Source of the DNA: Verrucomicrobiales bacterium
GTDB taxonomy: Bacteria > Verrucomicrobiota > Verrucomicrobiia > Verrucomicrobiales > V1-33
Assembly (NCBI GenBank): GCA_023253575.1
Contig: JALRGB010000122.1
Span: forward strand, 1 to 14,066
Direction: 5' to 3'
DNA length: 14,066 nt
Shown here: piece by piece, positions 7,601-12,735 of the stretch
How the letters are laid out: every line of letters begins with the position of its first letter
How positions within the stretch are numbered: the first letter of the stretch is position 1
Made by a program: the position numbers and the translations under genes
Notes under the pieces: model-generated
What the model saw: the letters and a program-made list of their open reading frames with translations, nothing else
Database searches by the model: none
Told to the model about the DNA's origin: nothing

Positions 7601-9739
7601 GGTCGTGGAGTTGAATGCCGGATCGGAGGAATCCAGCATCGCCGTGGAGGAAGGGACCAACGTGCCAATGCGAAAGAGCGGATCGGTGCCGTTGTTGCCG
7701 GTGCCGGCGGGGCCGAGGGTGGAGGTCCACCCGGAGAACGTGGAGTAGCTGACTATCTGCGACCCTCCTGCGAGATGCGGTTGCGTGGCTCCATTGGCCG
7801 TGTTTCCCCAAAATATGCAGCCCTTGGCGGTGAGGAGAGTGGCGGTCGAAGCGCCATACATCCCGCCACCCAAACCCGCAAGACTCGCCGCATTGGCGGA
7901 AAAAGTGGATTGAAGCACCGTGGCGTCCGCTCCATCCACCGCGGCCAATGCACCTCCGCGTTGGGCGCTATTGGATTGGAAGACGCAGTTTTCGATTTGG
8001 GCCGCAACAGAAGTGGCGCCGCGCAGGCTGACCGCTCCGCCATCTGTGACGGATGTCGAGTTCTGAAAATAGGTCCGCCGGAGAGTGAGCCGGGAATCAC
8101 CCTCCGCATGCACCGCCCCTCCCTCGCCACTGGCCCAGCAATAATAAAACCAACAATCCTCCAGGGTGAGTTTTGCCCCATGAGCGTAGATGGCACCCCC
8201 GTCATCCGTAGCGATACACCCGGTGAAGCGGCAATTGCGGAGAACCACTTCCGCGGGAGTGGCGACAATGCGGAACGCCCCGCCGTCGTCACCCCGGCAG
8301 CTCTCGAAAATGATGTTTTCGCACACGAGGACTGGACTGGCTGAGACCGTGGGGATGCTGACCGTGGCGAATGCCACAGACGATTGCAGCCCAATCTGCG
8401 CCATGTTCACGCCGACGAGTGTGACCGGCCGGGTGAGCGTGAGCCCTCCATTGCCCGATGCCAGGAGAATCCCTCCTTCACCCCGTAGGACGATGCGGCC
8501 GCCCGAAGCCAGTGAGGGCGATTGCAGCGCGGCGGACAACGTCTTGTAGGGCGTGGCATACTCCCCGTTCTGGGTCCCCTGGTGATCCGCCTTTACGTAG
8601 ACCACGTTGGTGAGCGGTCCCGCCGGAGGCAGGCTGATCTGAGCATTTCCCTGGCCCTGATGTTCAGCGAGGTTGGAAAACCCATCACCATCTTTGTCCA
8701 GCAGGGCATCAAGTTTCGATCCCGGGTTCAGACCGTGCTGGATTTCAACCAGATCGGGGAGGCCATCAAGATCGCTGTCGGAAGCATTAGGACGGCTGCC
8801 ATAAAAATATTCGACGATTTTCACCACTCCATCTTGATCCCCCATCGAGCCATTGTCTTCGTGGCGGTCGGCCATGATTGGGGCAATTGGGGGAAAATAC
8901 GCATCGTAGGCCGATTCCCAGGCGTCCGGCATGGCATCGCGGTCAGTGTCGGCGTAGAGTGGATGGTTAGCTGAGGCCTGGACATCATCCAGTAGCATGG
9001 GAGCAAGCACGCCATCGGCGGGCGTAGCGGTCGCGCGGTGGGTGAGCCGGAATTCCATGGCGCCTGCCACCCGGTTCAAGGCGAAATCGATGGCAGCCAA
9101 CCGCCCGTTGATCCACACGTCGTACGTCTGCTCCAGGAGATCGCGACGAATCGTCAGGCGCAGCCAGTCTTTGCCACGGCCGCCGGTGTCTTCGATTTCG
9201 TAATCGACCGGCGTGCCGGCAAATCCTCCGAGCCGCTGCCAGAGCGGCTGAGAAGCCGCATCTCGGGTGTGGGCCAAGATCGAGAAGCGATTCGCCTGGC
9301 GCTGGAAGAGGAATTGGGCGCCATCGAGATATAGGACGCCGCTGGCCTCGGCAGGCTGACCGCCGGCAGTCAGCGCTAGGGTTCGCGAAACCGGCTTGAT
9401 CCACAAGTCACAAAACCCCGGATCTTCCCCCAGAAGGATGGTTGGCAGGCTCACCTCGGGGGTGGAGGTGCCAACCGGTGCCGGCACCAAGAGGCAGCGT
9501 TCGCCGGTGGCGCTGTCGAGATTGGTAAAGGTCAGTGGGGCCCCTCCGGTGGCGGACCAATACGCGAGCGGTAATCCTTGCGGCGGAGGGCTCTCGAAAG
9601 TTTGCAGCGACAGTGTCGCTTGGAGCTCGGGAACCGCGGCGGCCAAGACGAGAGTGAGAAACCTCACGCAGCAGTGAGTGGAGAAAAGGAATCTTCCTGA
9701 GTTTAGGAACGAGGGTTTGCAGGAGGGCGGCAGGGGCAT
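1253..9739 (-). CDS. Giant secreted beta-helix / calcium-repeat protein with C-terminal SitA6/DUF2380-like toxin domain
   Basis: One intact 2828-residue frame. Order by approximate residue: export signal (hydrophobic FLTLVLAAAV at 27-36, then LQA; no lipobox Cys); LamG/jelly-roll-like domain 40-255; Asp-rich calcium repeats 262-360 (DSDLDGLPD, DKDGDGFSN); beta-helix 1, about 379-735; calcium repeats 742-787; beta-helix 2, about 797-1340; calcium repeats 1350-1525 (DSDGDGLSD, DDDGDGLTN); an unrecognised Trp/Tyr/Pro-rich region 1525-2010; an Ig-like stretch 2027-2137; more beta-rich sequence; an alpha-helical, partly hydrophobic pre-toxin region 2400-2690; and the toxin tip 2700-2828. The helices carry chlamydial Pmp-like GGA[ILV] and FxxN motifs. 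The tip has His2709, His2716, and HKAIH with His2751 and His2755. The overall form is an exported stalk with a terminal toxin, followed by its likely immunity gene. No C-terminal barrel or sorting signal is seen. The start at 9739 lacks a ribosome site; GTG at Val25 (9667) would give a more typical signal peptide. Export and stalk role are inferred. Confidence 0.93.
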   Translation of the reverse strand: MPLPPSCKPSFLNSGRFLFSTHCCVRFLTLVLAAAVPELQATLSLQTFESPPPQGLPLAYWSATGGAPLTFTNLDSATGERCLLVPAPVGTSTPEVSLPTILLGEDPGFCDLWIKPVSRTLALTAGGQPAEASGVLYLDGAQFLFQRQANRFSILAHTRDAASQPLWQRLGGFAGTPVDYEIEDTGGRGKDWLRLTIRRDLLEQTYDVWINGRLAAIDFALNRVAGAMEFRLTHRATATPADGVLAPMLLDDVQASANHPLYADTDRDAMPDAWESAYDAYFPPIAPIMADRHEDNGSMGDQDGVVKIVEYFYGSRPNASDSDLDGLPDLVEIQHGLNPGSKLDALLDKDGDGFSNLAEHQGQGNAQISLPPAGPLTNVVYVKADHQGTQNGEYATPYKTLSAALQSPSLASGGRIVLRGEGGILLASGNGGLTLTRPVTLVGVNMAQIGLQSSVAFATVSIPTVSASPVLVCENIIFESCRGDDGGAFRIVATPAEVVLRNCRFTGCIATDDGGAIYAHGAKLTLEDCWFYYCWASGEGGAVHAEGDSRLTLRRTYFQNSTSVTDGGAVSLRGATSVAAQIENCVFQSNSAQRGGALAAVDGADATVLQSTFSANAASLAGLGGGMYGASTATLLTAKGCIFWGNTANGATQPHLAGGSQIVSYSTFSGWTSTLGPAGTGNNGTDPLFRIGTLVPSSTAMLDSSDPAFNSTTDFLNSSRWDAPGGTVGTLADRGAFEKQPDTDADGMSDDWETRYTLNTLNASDANSDADQDGYSNLEEFQAKTDPRNDYSLTAPVVFVNPTTGNDWHPGPTPPAGTVSTSQQGSRSYPFKSIRRAILACANGRRIVLMDGTYSGAVNTVLKRSESWTWTPHLASTAITSSLSLDTKTIRGLNGAGRVTLDAGGYTRLFDLDLSSGATLTLQNLTLRRGYAGASVAGLGGAIRVSGSAGSGSLTMTGCVLSSNSATTAGGALHVTGAGVYLTKCTFSANDAPKGGAVALAQLAPAGSSAYSSASITGCRFAYNLAAATTTTDGLGGAISVEASYFSIGTTRFDRNSAGRHGGAIALLSHSGYYPPGINSGTVFASNTAAARGGALYVTNANVRVFGASFEGNSAGTSGASGEGGAVFLAHPSTTTFTSAGYSSLVPELASTRFSKNSVGSRGGAVAMVDVSALLTNCAFTENQAASAAGEGGGISVSWETAANGSPSTPYFFPAPKIIHCTLARNSSPLGSGILAAPLANPWIINSIIGDGFASPAVPRILGPRQLWGSLIELPDALDSTEANFSTRHNIVSTIALAFDWLHLTSPTPATGGVEPSASVVYTRPYADIDGETRPAAAAGQFTLVRGADHFLDSDNDTLPDWFEKLGIDYSSLDAITGLAHLAPLSTALAQPTANPTNNPDADFYTLSRELHSGGRPDMTESYILGRDSDGDGLSDVYEGGDPGLNWRDPDVNEDGVPDGWAIRYFGVIDFDPNGDDDGDGLTNGQEAAAGLNPSLADSDNDGMADADDFDQDGVPDDLEAVPTETAFTFARTPESRYITIPLAGRPMDLSDKGLVLLHVEGELPRVWSAGRYWSPPLQPTGTIGVYYDRLDSIAISDYIDPTAPANTIGTVVLGATETATSGQSSWFASMGNSLPPDEHINTLSSAYWPLSLPAPGAPPYPEVSQTTTVPSLMVATGYFGGFPRRRVNTLTEGQYFTTDYRPQFLDVQGRAYGRELGGGLSVPTSGVDKFRYTLNMVEWPTVRGTPTYRTDVLPSRINPLKDERFSGYHYGGLPSVNPPEAGWLTTQPHLQRSHHFVSQKGRRIVALDRINADPTEEAGTPPQIAYELFAENGFPYQPITVPMRASSYGGLRSPAISLIGITDMPLAEPPSLAGPIPPYPNGPMLYGHHYDHAPGESVRAIWMLSGQQWVQKSLPTNRPETTPPPGDGLITANSRGEFFTHQHIWRNNHWTPLPDITSTDISSYIPFKTNAAGHILLIDRVTATAAAFLMPVDVELLTRDTVTGEVSTLNGTVAESLPVPETNITVNSASIVGNNLRVQVTCEVHDPLSELPGVDPIDNVHFLIDGNSVGAAAINSPAQPATIWQARTRKATIQQTLEIPASTGVHTVVVRTDKNAAGNYGSASAYVTVVKNERPAQTVAVSLRPQLSFSGLLSGSVADTVTVLFPGQSPANLTETGPSTLIFSGNAMISGTSKSVELRLKNPAPFTSSALDSVGAILTIHGVGGDCYGGWWRETALASRQFASVDFYIADESASQLAVADIRNSDITSQGYMEPFVVRFGASSMLQQSLQPAGFLKLTLNGQEVSLVEKAGFPVGSPSGGLFVADGNQPRLFALLRQAEGTSLTPTGAVSQGKLLLELRNRADDTVLWSQDHSVTTAPPAILNAAPPGSGLMAAAPPSVGTEQALTNAEFEEQMYAAFEVFFQDYGQRLLNAARNAPVSATIKLESIWLDFDNWDIDDFTDGAYQAGKRPIIRIDRADLKSPVKAAQALYEALYDLFHSWETSLIIQGKSPSPEDPGGLSEEDAAIQYQLTQGQYIIMADALGDAAFAIETGISILSPATGVVLGLGHVAVAWEDGDAASATAQAALLAFPFAAKWAVKTSKPLIIKLGRFGDDAAEELVFPVGESTQLMGDVLRTYAKDGRIAAMRELRPLIENGSIPMGWIDDMYEDMGWFRTPEKHPKGADREILKEGLTKRYGKKPTGTEGQHDLAVGTHRFDNREIDLTKEFLKRGLDPNDGEYWGRWMKAEVHKAIHANNPNAGIAKSGVGNGGGPFNYEWWAFFDQNPQATTGEVLALLEDLVDATTEPPPIRTAWDVQWPIPLPVTQP
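6143..6927 (-). repeat. Pmp-like GGA[ILV] repeats of beta-helix 2
   Basis: Within the giant gene, nine glycine-rich turns recur roughly every 25-40 residues: LGGAIRV, GGALHV, GGAVAL, LGGAISV, GGAIAL, GGALYV, GGAVFL, GGAVAM and GGGISV. They are usually preceded by FxxN or F..NSA. This is the hallmark of right-handed parallel beta-helix proteins of the chlamydial polymorphic-membrane-protein type. The module opens with a typical beta-helix entry (SYPFKSIRRAI, then RIVLMDGTYSG) near 7200-7260. It is a protein-level repeat; the DNA copies have diverged. Confidence 0.75.
7850..8290 (-). repeat. Pmp-like GGA[ILV] repeats of beta-helix 1
   Basis: Six repeats within the giant gene: DDGGAFRI, DDGGAIYA, GEGGAVHA, TDGGAVSL, QRGGALAA and LGGGMYG. 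They alternate with Cys-containing strands (LRNCRFTGC, LEDCWFYYC) and FxxN turns. The entry strand set (YATPYKTLSAALQ, then GGRIVLRGEGG) lies near 8485-8565. The same fold type recurs in beta-helix 2, so the protein carries two tandem beta-helix modules separated by an Asp-rich calcium-repeat hinge. Confidence 0.75.
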
Positions 9740-9816
9740 GGGAATGGGAATGGGAAGAGGCGAACGGGGTAAAACGCAAATGGGTCAGGGCCGGCGGAAA
9801 GAACCTGGTCGGAGAG

Positions 9817-10356
9817 TCATTGCGGCGGTTTCGCAGCGAGCTGTGCTTCGGCTTCTTCCAGGCTGAGTCCCTCGTTCTGGATTAGCTGGCGGACGGCTTC
9901 GAACTGAACTTGAGCCGCTGCCAATCCGGGCAGCGGAGCCTCGACCGCTGGATTGAACTGTGGATCACGAAGACGCGATTCCAACTCGGAAAGGGCCGCC
10001 AAGGAGCTCGCATGCGACTGCGCGAAACGCGCCAGTGCCGCTGGGTGATCGGTTTCAGGCACACCCTCCAGCGCAATGGCCTGCGCCGCCGCCAATGTCT
10101 GACGCACCTCCTCCAACTCGGCGCGCGCTTCCTGCACGGCGCGGGGCTCCGCATTGCCGGGCCGGCTCGTGGAAGGCGGCCGGCCCTCAGGCGACGGACG
10201 AGCATCTACTCCTACTGCGCTCGCGGCTAATCTTGCGAGCGCCGGGTCACCATCATTTCCTTGAGTCCTCGTTTTCCATACCCAGAACCCGGTGGCACCG
10301 ACGCAAAGCATCAGTCCAATCAGGAACCGCGTTCGATGGGAGGGGTTGAAGCGCAT
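9817..10356 (-). CDS. Hypothetical membrane-anchored coiled-coil protein
   Basis: 179 residues, family not recognised. An N-terminal basic stretch (HRTR) is followed by a hydrophobic segment at about residues 11-26 (FLIGLMLCVGATGFWVW), which fits a single-pass membrane anchor. Cys18 has no good lipobox (Leu at -1). Then come a Pro/Ser/Arg-rich linker (about 50-70) and an Ala/Glu/Leu-rich helical region (about 72-175) with coiled-coil character (ARAELEEVRQTLAAAQ, LAALSELESRLRD). The helical domain would face the periplasm. It lies 77 bp upstream of the giant toxin gene on the same strand, with no terminator seen between them, so the two are probably co-transcribed and it may assist export or assembly of the large protein. 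No clear ribosome site precedes the ATG. Function unknown. Confidence 0.75.
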   Translation of the reverse strand: MRFNPSHRTRFLIGLMLCVGATGFWVWKTRTQGNDGDPALARLAASAVGVDARPSPEGRPPSTSRPGNAEPRAVQEARAELEEVRQTLAAAQAIALEGVPETDHPAALARFAQSHASSLAALSELESRLRDPQFNPAVEAPLPGLAAAQVQFEAVRQLIQNEGLSLEEAEAQLAAKPPQ

Positions 10357-10422
10357 TGATCACGATTTGATGAAATTCGCATGAAGATCGTCAACGGAAA
10401 ACCAACGAGACCGAAATTTTTC

Positions 10423-10449
10423 TTTATATGTCACTGCCAAAACTGCCAG
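10423..10449 (-). promoter_or_regulatory. Possible promoter / operator for the toxin operon
   Basis: On the minus strand a TATAAA box (10423-10428) sits about 67 bases before the ATG of the coiled-coil gene. Immediately upstream is a perfect direct repeat, TGGCAGT-TT-TGGCAGT (10433-10448, period 9). The -35 position at normal spacing is poor, so the repeat could instead be an activator or repressor site. The call rests on position and sequence only. Confidence 0.3.
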
Positions 10450-10495
10450 AACCCTGACTCCAGGCGCTCCGCATATCATCCGGCCAATGGAGCCG

Positions 10496-10567
10496 GCCGC
10501 CCGTACCCTGGAGCCGGCGGGCGAGGAACCATGCCGCCCGTATCCATGGGCGGGCGAGGCGGGCGGC
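10496..10567. repeat. GC-rich direct and inverted repeat in spacer
   Basis: GCCGCCCGTA...GCGGGCGAGG occurs at 10496-10526 and again, slightly shorter, at 10533-10559. The second copy starts an 8-bp perfect inverted repeat, GCCGCCCG (10533-10540) with CGGGCGGC (10560-10567), and contains a nested CGCCC...GGGCG. This would form a strong stem-loop on either strand. No T-run follows, so it is a poor intrinsic terminator. The form is like intergenic palindromic repeat families common in large GC-rich genomes. Confidence 0.5.
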
Positions 10568-10904
10568 GGCACTTTTGGTGCTGCTCCCTTTGAGCCGCCG
10601 GGACCGGCCGTCGATGCGTCCGTACGCGTGAGCCGCCGATCCTTCTCGCCTTGGATCCAAGACGCCCCTCGGCATTCCATGGCGAAAGCACTCGTACATG
10701 ACGAAGAGCTCCTCCTGAATCGTGAGCCCTCAGGGCGTTGCTCGCGTGCGGACCGATTCTTATTCCTGTTTTGGTCCGGTCGTGCCGCAAAAAACTGCGC
10801 ACTAAAAAAGTACGATTGAGTACTCGAGAAAAAACAAATGCGATCTGATGCCGTCGCAATTTTATTTTAACATTACCAAACTCATAACGCGTTGATTATG
10901 AAAA

Positions 10905-10979
10905 TGGCGACCTCACGGGGAATCGAACCCCGGTTACTGCCGTGAAAGGGCGGTGTCCTAGCCGCTAGACGATGAGGTC
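10905..10979 (-). tRNA. tRNA-Glu (anticodon UUC), CCA encoded
   Basis: The minus strand gives a full cloverleaf. Acceptor GACCTCA (10973-10979) pairs with TGAGGTC (10909-10915). The D arm carries TAGCGGCTAGGAC. The anticodon loop CTTTCAC places UUC at 10944-10946. The T arm is CGGGG-TTCGAAT-CCCCG. Discriminator G at 10908 is followed by an encoded CCA (10905-10907). The sequence strongly resembles bacterial tRNA-Glu (CCGCCCTTTCACGG core). One oddity is that the anticodon stem has a C-A mismatch (C10952 with A10938 as numbered on the plus strand) where CCGCC/GGCGG is usual. Confidence 0.96.
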
Positions 10980-11007
10980 ATGTGTGAACCGCGAGAGCGG
11001 AGTGGTT

Positions 11008-11034
11008 ATCTTACATCATTCTGGCGGCCTGCAA
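11008..11034 (-). promoter_or_regulatory. Possible promoter of tRNA-Glu
   Basis: On the minus strand TTGCAG (11029-11034) and TAAGAT (11008-11013) are separated by 15 bases. The -10 box ends about 28 bases before the mature tRNA 5' end, a normal distance for a short tRNA leader. The leader contains a small CCGC-TCTC-GCGG hairpin (10989-11000). The match to consensus is moderate and the spacer is short. Confidence 0.35.
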
Positions 11035-11128
11035 GTGATTTTTACGAATGAAGTGATACTTTACGGCTGGAGGGGTGGGGCCTGCAGAGTGTGATTGCTC
11101 GCGGGCGTGGTGTGGGGCATGGTGGGGG

Positions 11129-11698
11129 ATGTCGATGTTGATGAGTCATATCACGGGTTGTGTAGCGGCGGTGGAGTCCTTACGGCTTCATGAGGCGGCG
11201 TATGAGGCGGCGTGTGATGTGATGGCGGCGGCTTTGGGTGGGGGGAGGAAGATTTTGGCGTGTGGCAATGGCGGGAGTGCGGCGGACAGCGGGCATTTTA
11301 CGACGGAGTTATTGTGTCGATTTATCAATGATCGGGCGTCCTTACCGGCGATCAGTTTGGCGCAGGACGGTGGTTTTCTGACGGCGACGGGGAACGACTA
11401 TGGTTTTGAGCATATTTTTTCGAGGCAGGTGGAAGGGTTGGGGCAGGCGGGGGATGTTTTAGTGGCGATTACGACCAGTGGAAATTCGGCGAATGTGGTG
11501 GCGGCGTTGCGGGTGGCGCGGGAGCGCGGGGTCCGGACGATTGCGTTATTGGGGCGGGACGGGGGAGTGGCGCGCGGGGTCGCGGAGATTGAGTTTGTGG
11601 TGGCGGGACCGGAGACGGCGAGGATTCAGGAGGCGCACAAAGTGTTGATTCACGCTTTTTGTGCGGGGATTGAGGCGCGCCTTTTTCCTGGGGTTTAA
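11129..11698 (+). CDS. gmhA: Sedoheptulose-7-phosphate isomerase (phosphoheptose isomerase)
   Basis: A SIS-domain enzyme of 189 residues, close to the usual length. It converts D-sedoheptulose 7-phosphate to D-glycero-D-manno-heptose 7-phosphate, the first cytosolic step to ADP-heptose for LPS inner core. Visible motifs: phosphate-binding CGNGGSAADS (45-54), NDYGFEHIFSRQVE (89-102), TTSGNSANV (115-123) and RIQEAHKVLIH (165-175). Residues aligned with the zinc site of E. coli GmhA are His56, Glu60, Gln167 and His175. The frame is open upstream to a GTG at 11075, but that start has GGAGG only one base away and adds a Cys/Trp-rich head foreign to the family. ATG 11129 (or the in-frame ATGs at 11135 and 11141) fits better. 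It is first gene of the plus-strand cluster, divergent from tRNA-Glu. Confidence 0.93.
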   Translation: MSMLMSHITGCVAAVESLRLHEAAYEAACDVMAAALGGGRKILACGNGGSAADSGHFTTELLCRFINDRASLPAISLAQDGGFLTATGNDYGFEHIFSRQVEGLGQAGDVLVAITTSGNSANVVAALRVARERGVRTIALLGRDGGVARGVAEIEFVVAGPETARIQEAHKVLIHAFCAGIEARLFPGV

Positions 11699-11748
11699 AG
11701 CGGTGGGTGAACAGAATCGAGGTTGTGCCAGAGGGAGGAATTGAACGT

Positions 11749-12735
11749 ATGGCGATGGATATGATGTTGACGGATTCTGGGGAGGGGGGTGTTGCTGAGG
11801 AGGATGCGACCGTGGTGGGCGAGGTATTTTATTTTACGGGGCCGACGGGGGCGGGAAAGAGTGCCTTGGCGATGCAGGTGGCGGCGGATTGCGGGGCGGA
11901 GATTGTGAATGCGGATGCTTTCCAATTGTATCGTGGGCTGGAGATTTTGACGGCGGCGCCGAGTGCGTTGGACCGTGCGAAGGTACCGCATCATTTGTAT
12001 GGGGTATTGGAGGTGGGAGAGACATGTGATGCGGCGCGGTATGCGGTGATGGCGCGGCGGGTGTTGGCTGAATTGGCGGCGCGGGGAGTGCCGGCTTTTG
12101 TGGTGGGAGGTAGTGGATTGTATATCAAGGCATTGACGCATGGATTATCTGATTTGCCCTCGGATGAGACGGTGCGGGCTGCGCTGGCGGGGCGTCCGTT
12201 GGAAGAGAAGATTGAGCAATTGCGGGAGTTGGATCCGGTGGGGGCGGAGACCATGAATTTGGCGAACCCACGGTATGTGGACCGGGCGTTGGAGATTTGT
12301 TTACTCACGGGGCGGCCGGCGTCAGAGGGGCGGTCGGCTTGGCGGGGGCCGGATCCGGAGGGTTTGCATGGGGTGATGCTGACGTGGGAGCGCGAGGAAT
12401 TGTACCGGCGGATTGACCGCCGGGTGGTGGCGATGTTTGAGGCCGGGGTTGTGGACGAAGTGGCGGCGTTGGCTGGGTCGGTGGAGGCTGGGGGCGGGCG
12501 GGCGGTGTCATTGACGGTGGAGAAGGCGATTGGCTGGCGTGAAATCAGCGCGTATCGGGCGGGTACACTTTCCCGGGACGAGGTGGTGGCGGCCATGCAG
12601 TTGGCAACGCGGCGGTATGCGAAGCGGCAGTTGACCTGGTTTCGTCGCGAGAAGTGGTTGAAAACCGTTTGCCTCGATGCCGACGCCACGCCTGACTTAG
12701 TGGCGGCCTCTATTCTTCACGCTTTTTTTTCATGA
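11749..12735 (+). CDS. miaA: tRNA dimethylallyltransferase
   Basis: 328 residues. MiaA transfers a dimethylallyl group from DMAPP to N6 of A37 in tRNAs reading UNN codons. Motifs: P-loop GPTGAGKS (31-38), NADAFQLYRGLEI (family SADS.QVYRG), VPHHLYGV, FVVGGSGLYIKAL (usual GGTGLYL), NLANPRYVDRALEI, and EKAIGWREI followed by ATRRYAKRQLTWFRRE near the C-terminus. ATG 11749 is chosen because GGGAGG lies ten bases upstream. A GTG at 11707 would add 14 residues. Other in-frame ATGs follow closely. The gap after gmhA is 50 bp and the stop overlaps the aroB start (ATGA), indicating translational coupling. The N-terminal ~20 residues before the P-loop are acidic and longer than usual. Confidence 0.93.
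   Translation: MAMDMMLTDSGEGGVAEEDATVVGEVFYFTGPTGAGKSALAMQVAADCGAEIVNADAFQLYRGLEILTAAPSALDRAKVPHHLYGVLEVGETCDAARYAVMARRVLAELAARGVPAFVVGGSGLYIKALTHGLSDLPSDETVRAALAGRPLEEKIEQLRELDPVGAETMNLANPRYVDRALEICLLTGRPASEGRSAWRGPDPEGLHGVMLTWEREELYRRIDRRVVAMFEAGVVDEVAALAGSVEAGGGRAVSLTVEKAIGWREISAYRAGTLSRDEVVAAMQLATRRYAKRQLTWFRREKWLKTVCLDADATPDLVAASILHAFFS

Larger units (their letters stand above)
10357..10904. other. Intergenic spacer with GC-rich repeats; no supported gene
   Basis: About 550 bp between the coiled-coil gene and the tRNA. Open frames here on both strands (for example 10476-10859 minus, 10487-10819 plus) have Arg/Pro/Gly-rich, chance-like composition and no motif. The left part holds a possible promoter for the minus-strand operon, the middle (10490-10570) holds a GC-rich direct/inverted repeat, and the right part (10780-10904) is AT-rich with A and T runs just after the tRNA 3' end. 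A short run of T (minus strand) immediately follows the encoded CCA. Confidence 0.5.

Noticed and set aside
7121..8344. 407-codon plus-strand open frame opposite the giant gene
   Set aside because: Arg/Gly-rich chance frame antisense to the clearly coding beta-helix repeats; no motif.
9740..9760. GGGAAT-type repeats just before the giant gene start, as a phase-variation tract
   Set aside because: Only two to three imperfect 6-bp units. A 6-bp change keeps the frame and the tract is outside a defined promoter.
10476..10859. 127-codon minus-strand open frame in the spacer
   Set aside because: Arg/Pro-rich, spans the GC-rich repeat and has no motif or ribosome site.
11991..12689. 232-codon minus-strand open frame
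   Set aside because: Antisense shadow of miaA, whose motifs are unmistakable on the plus strand.
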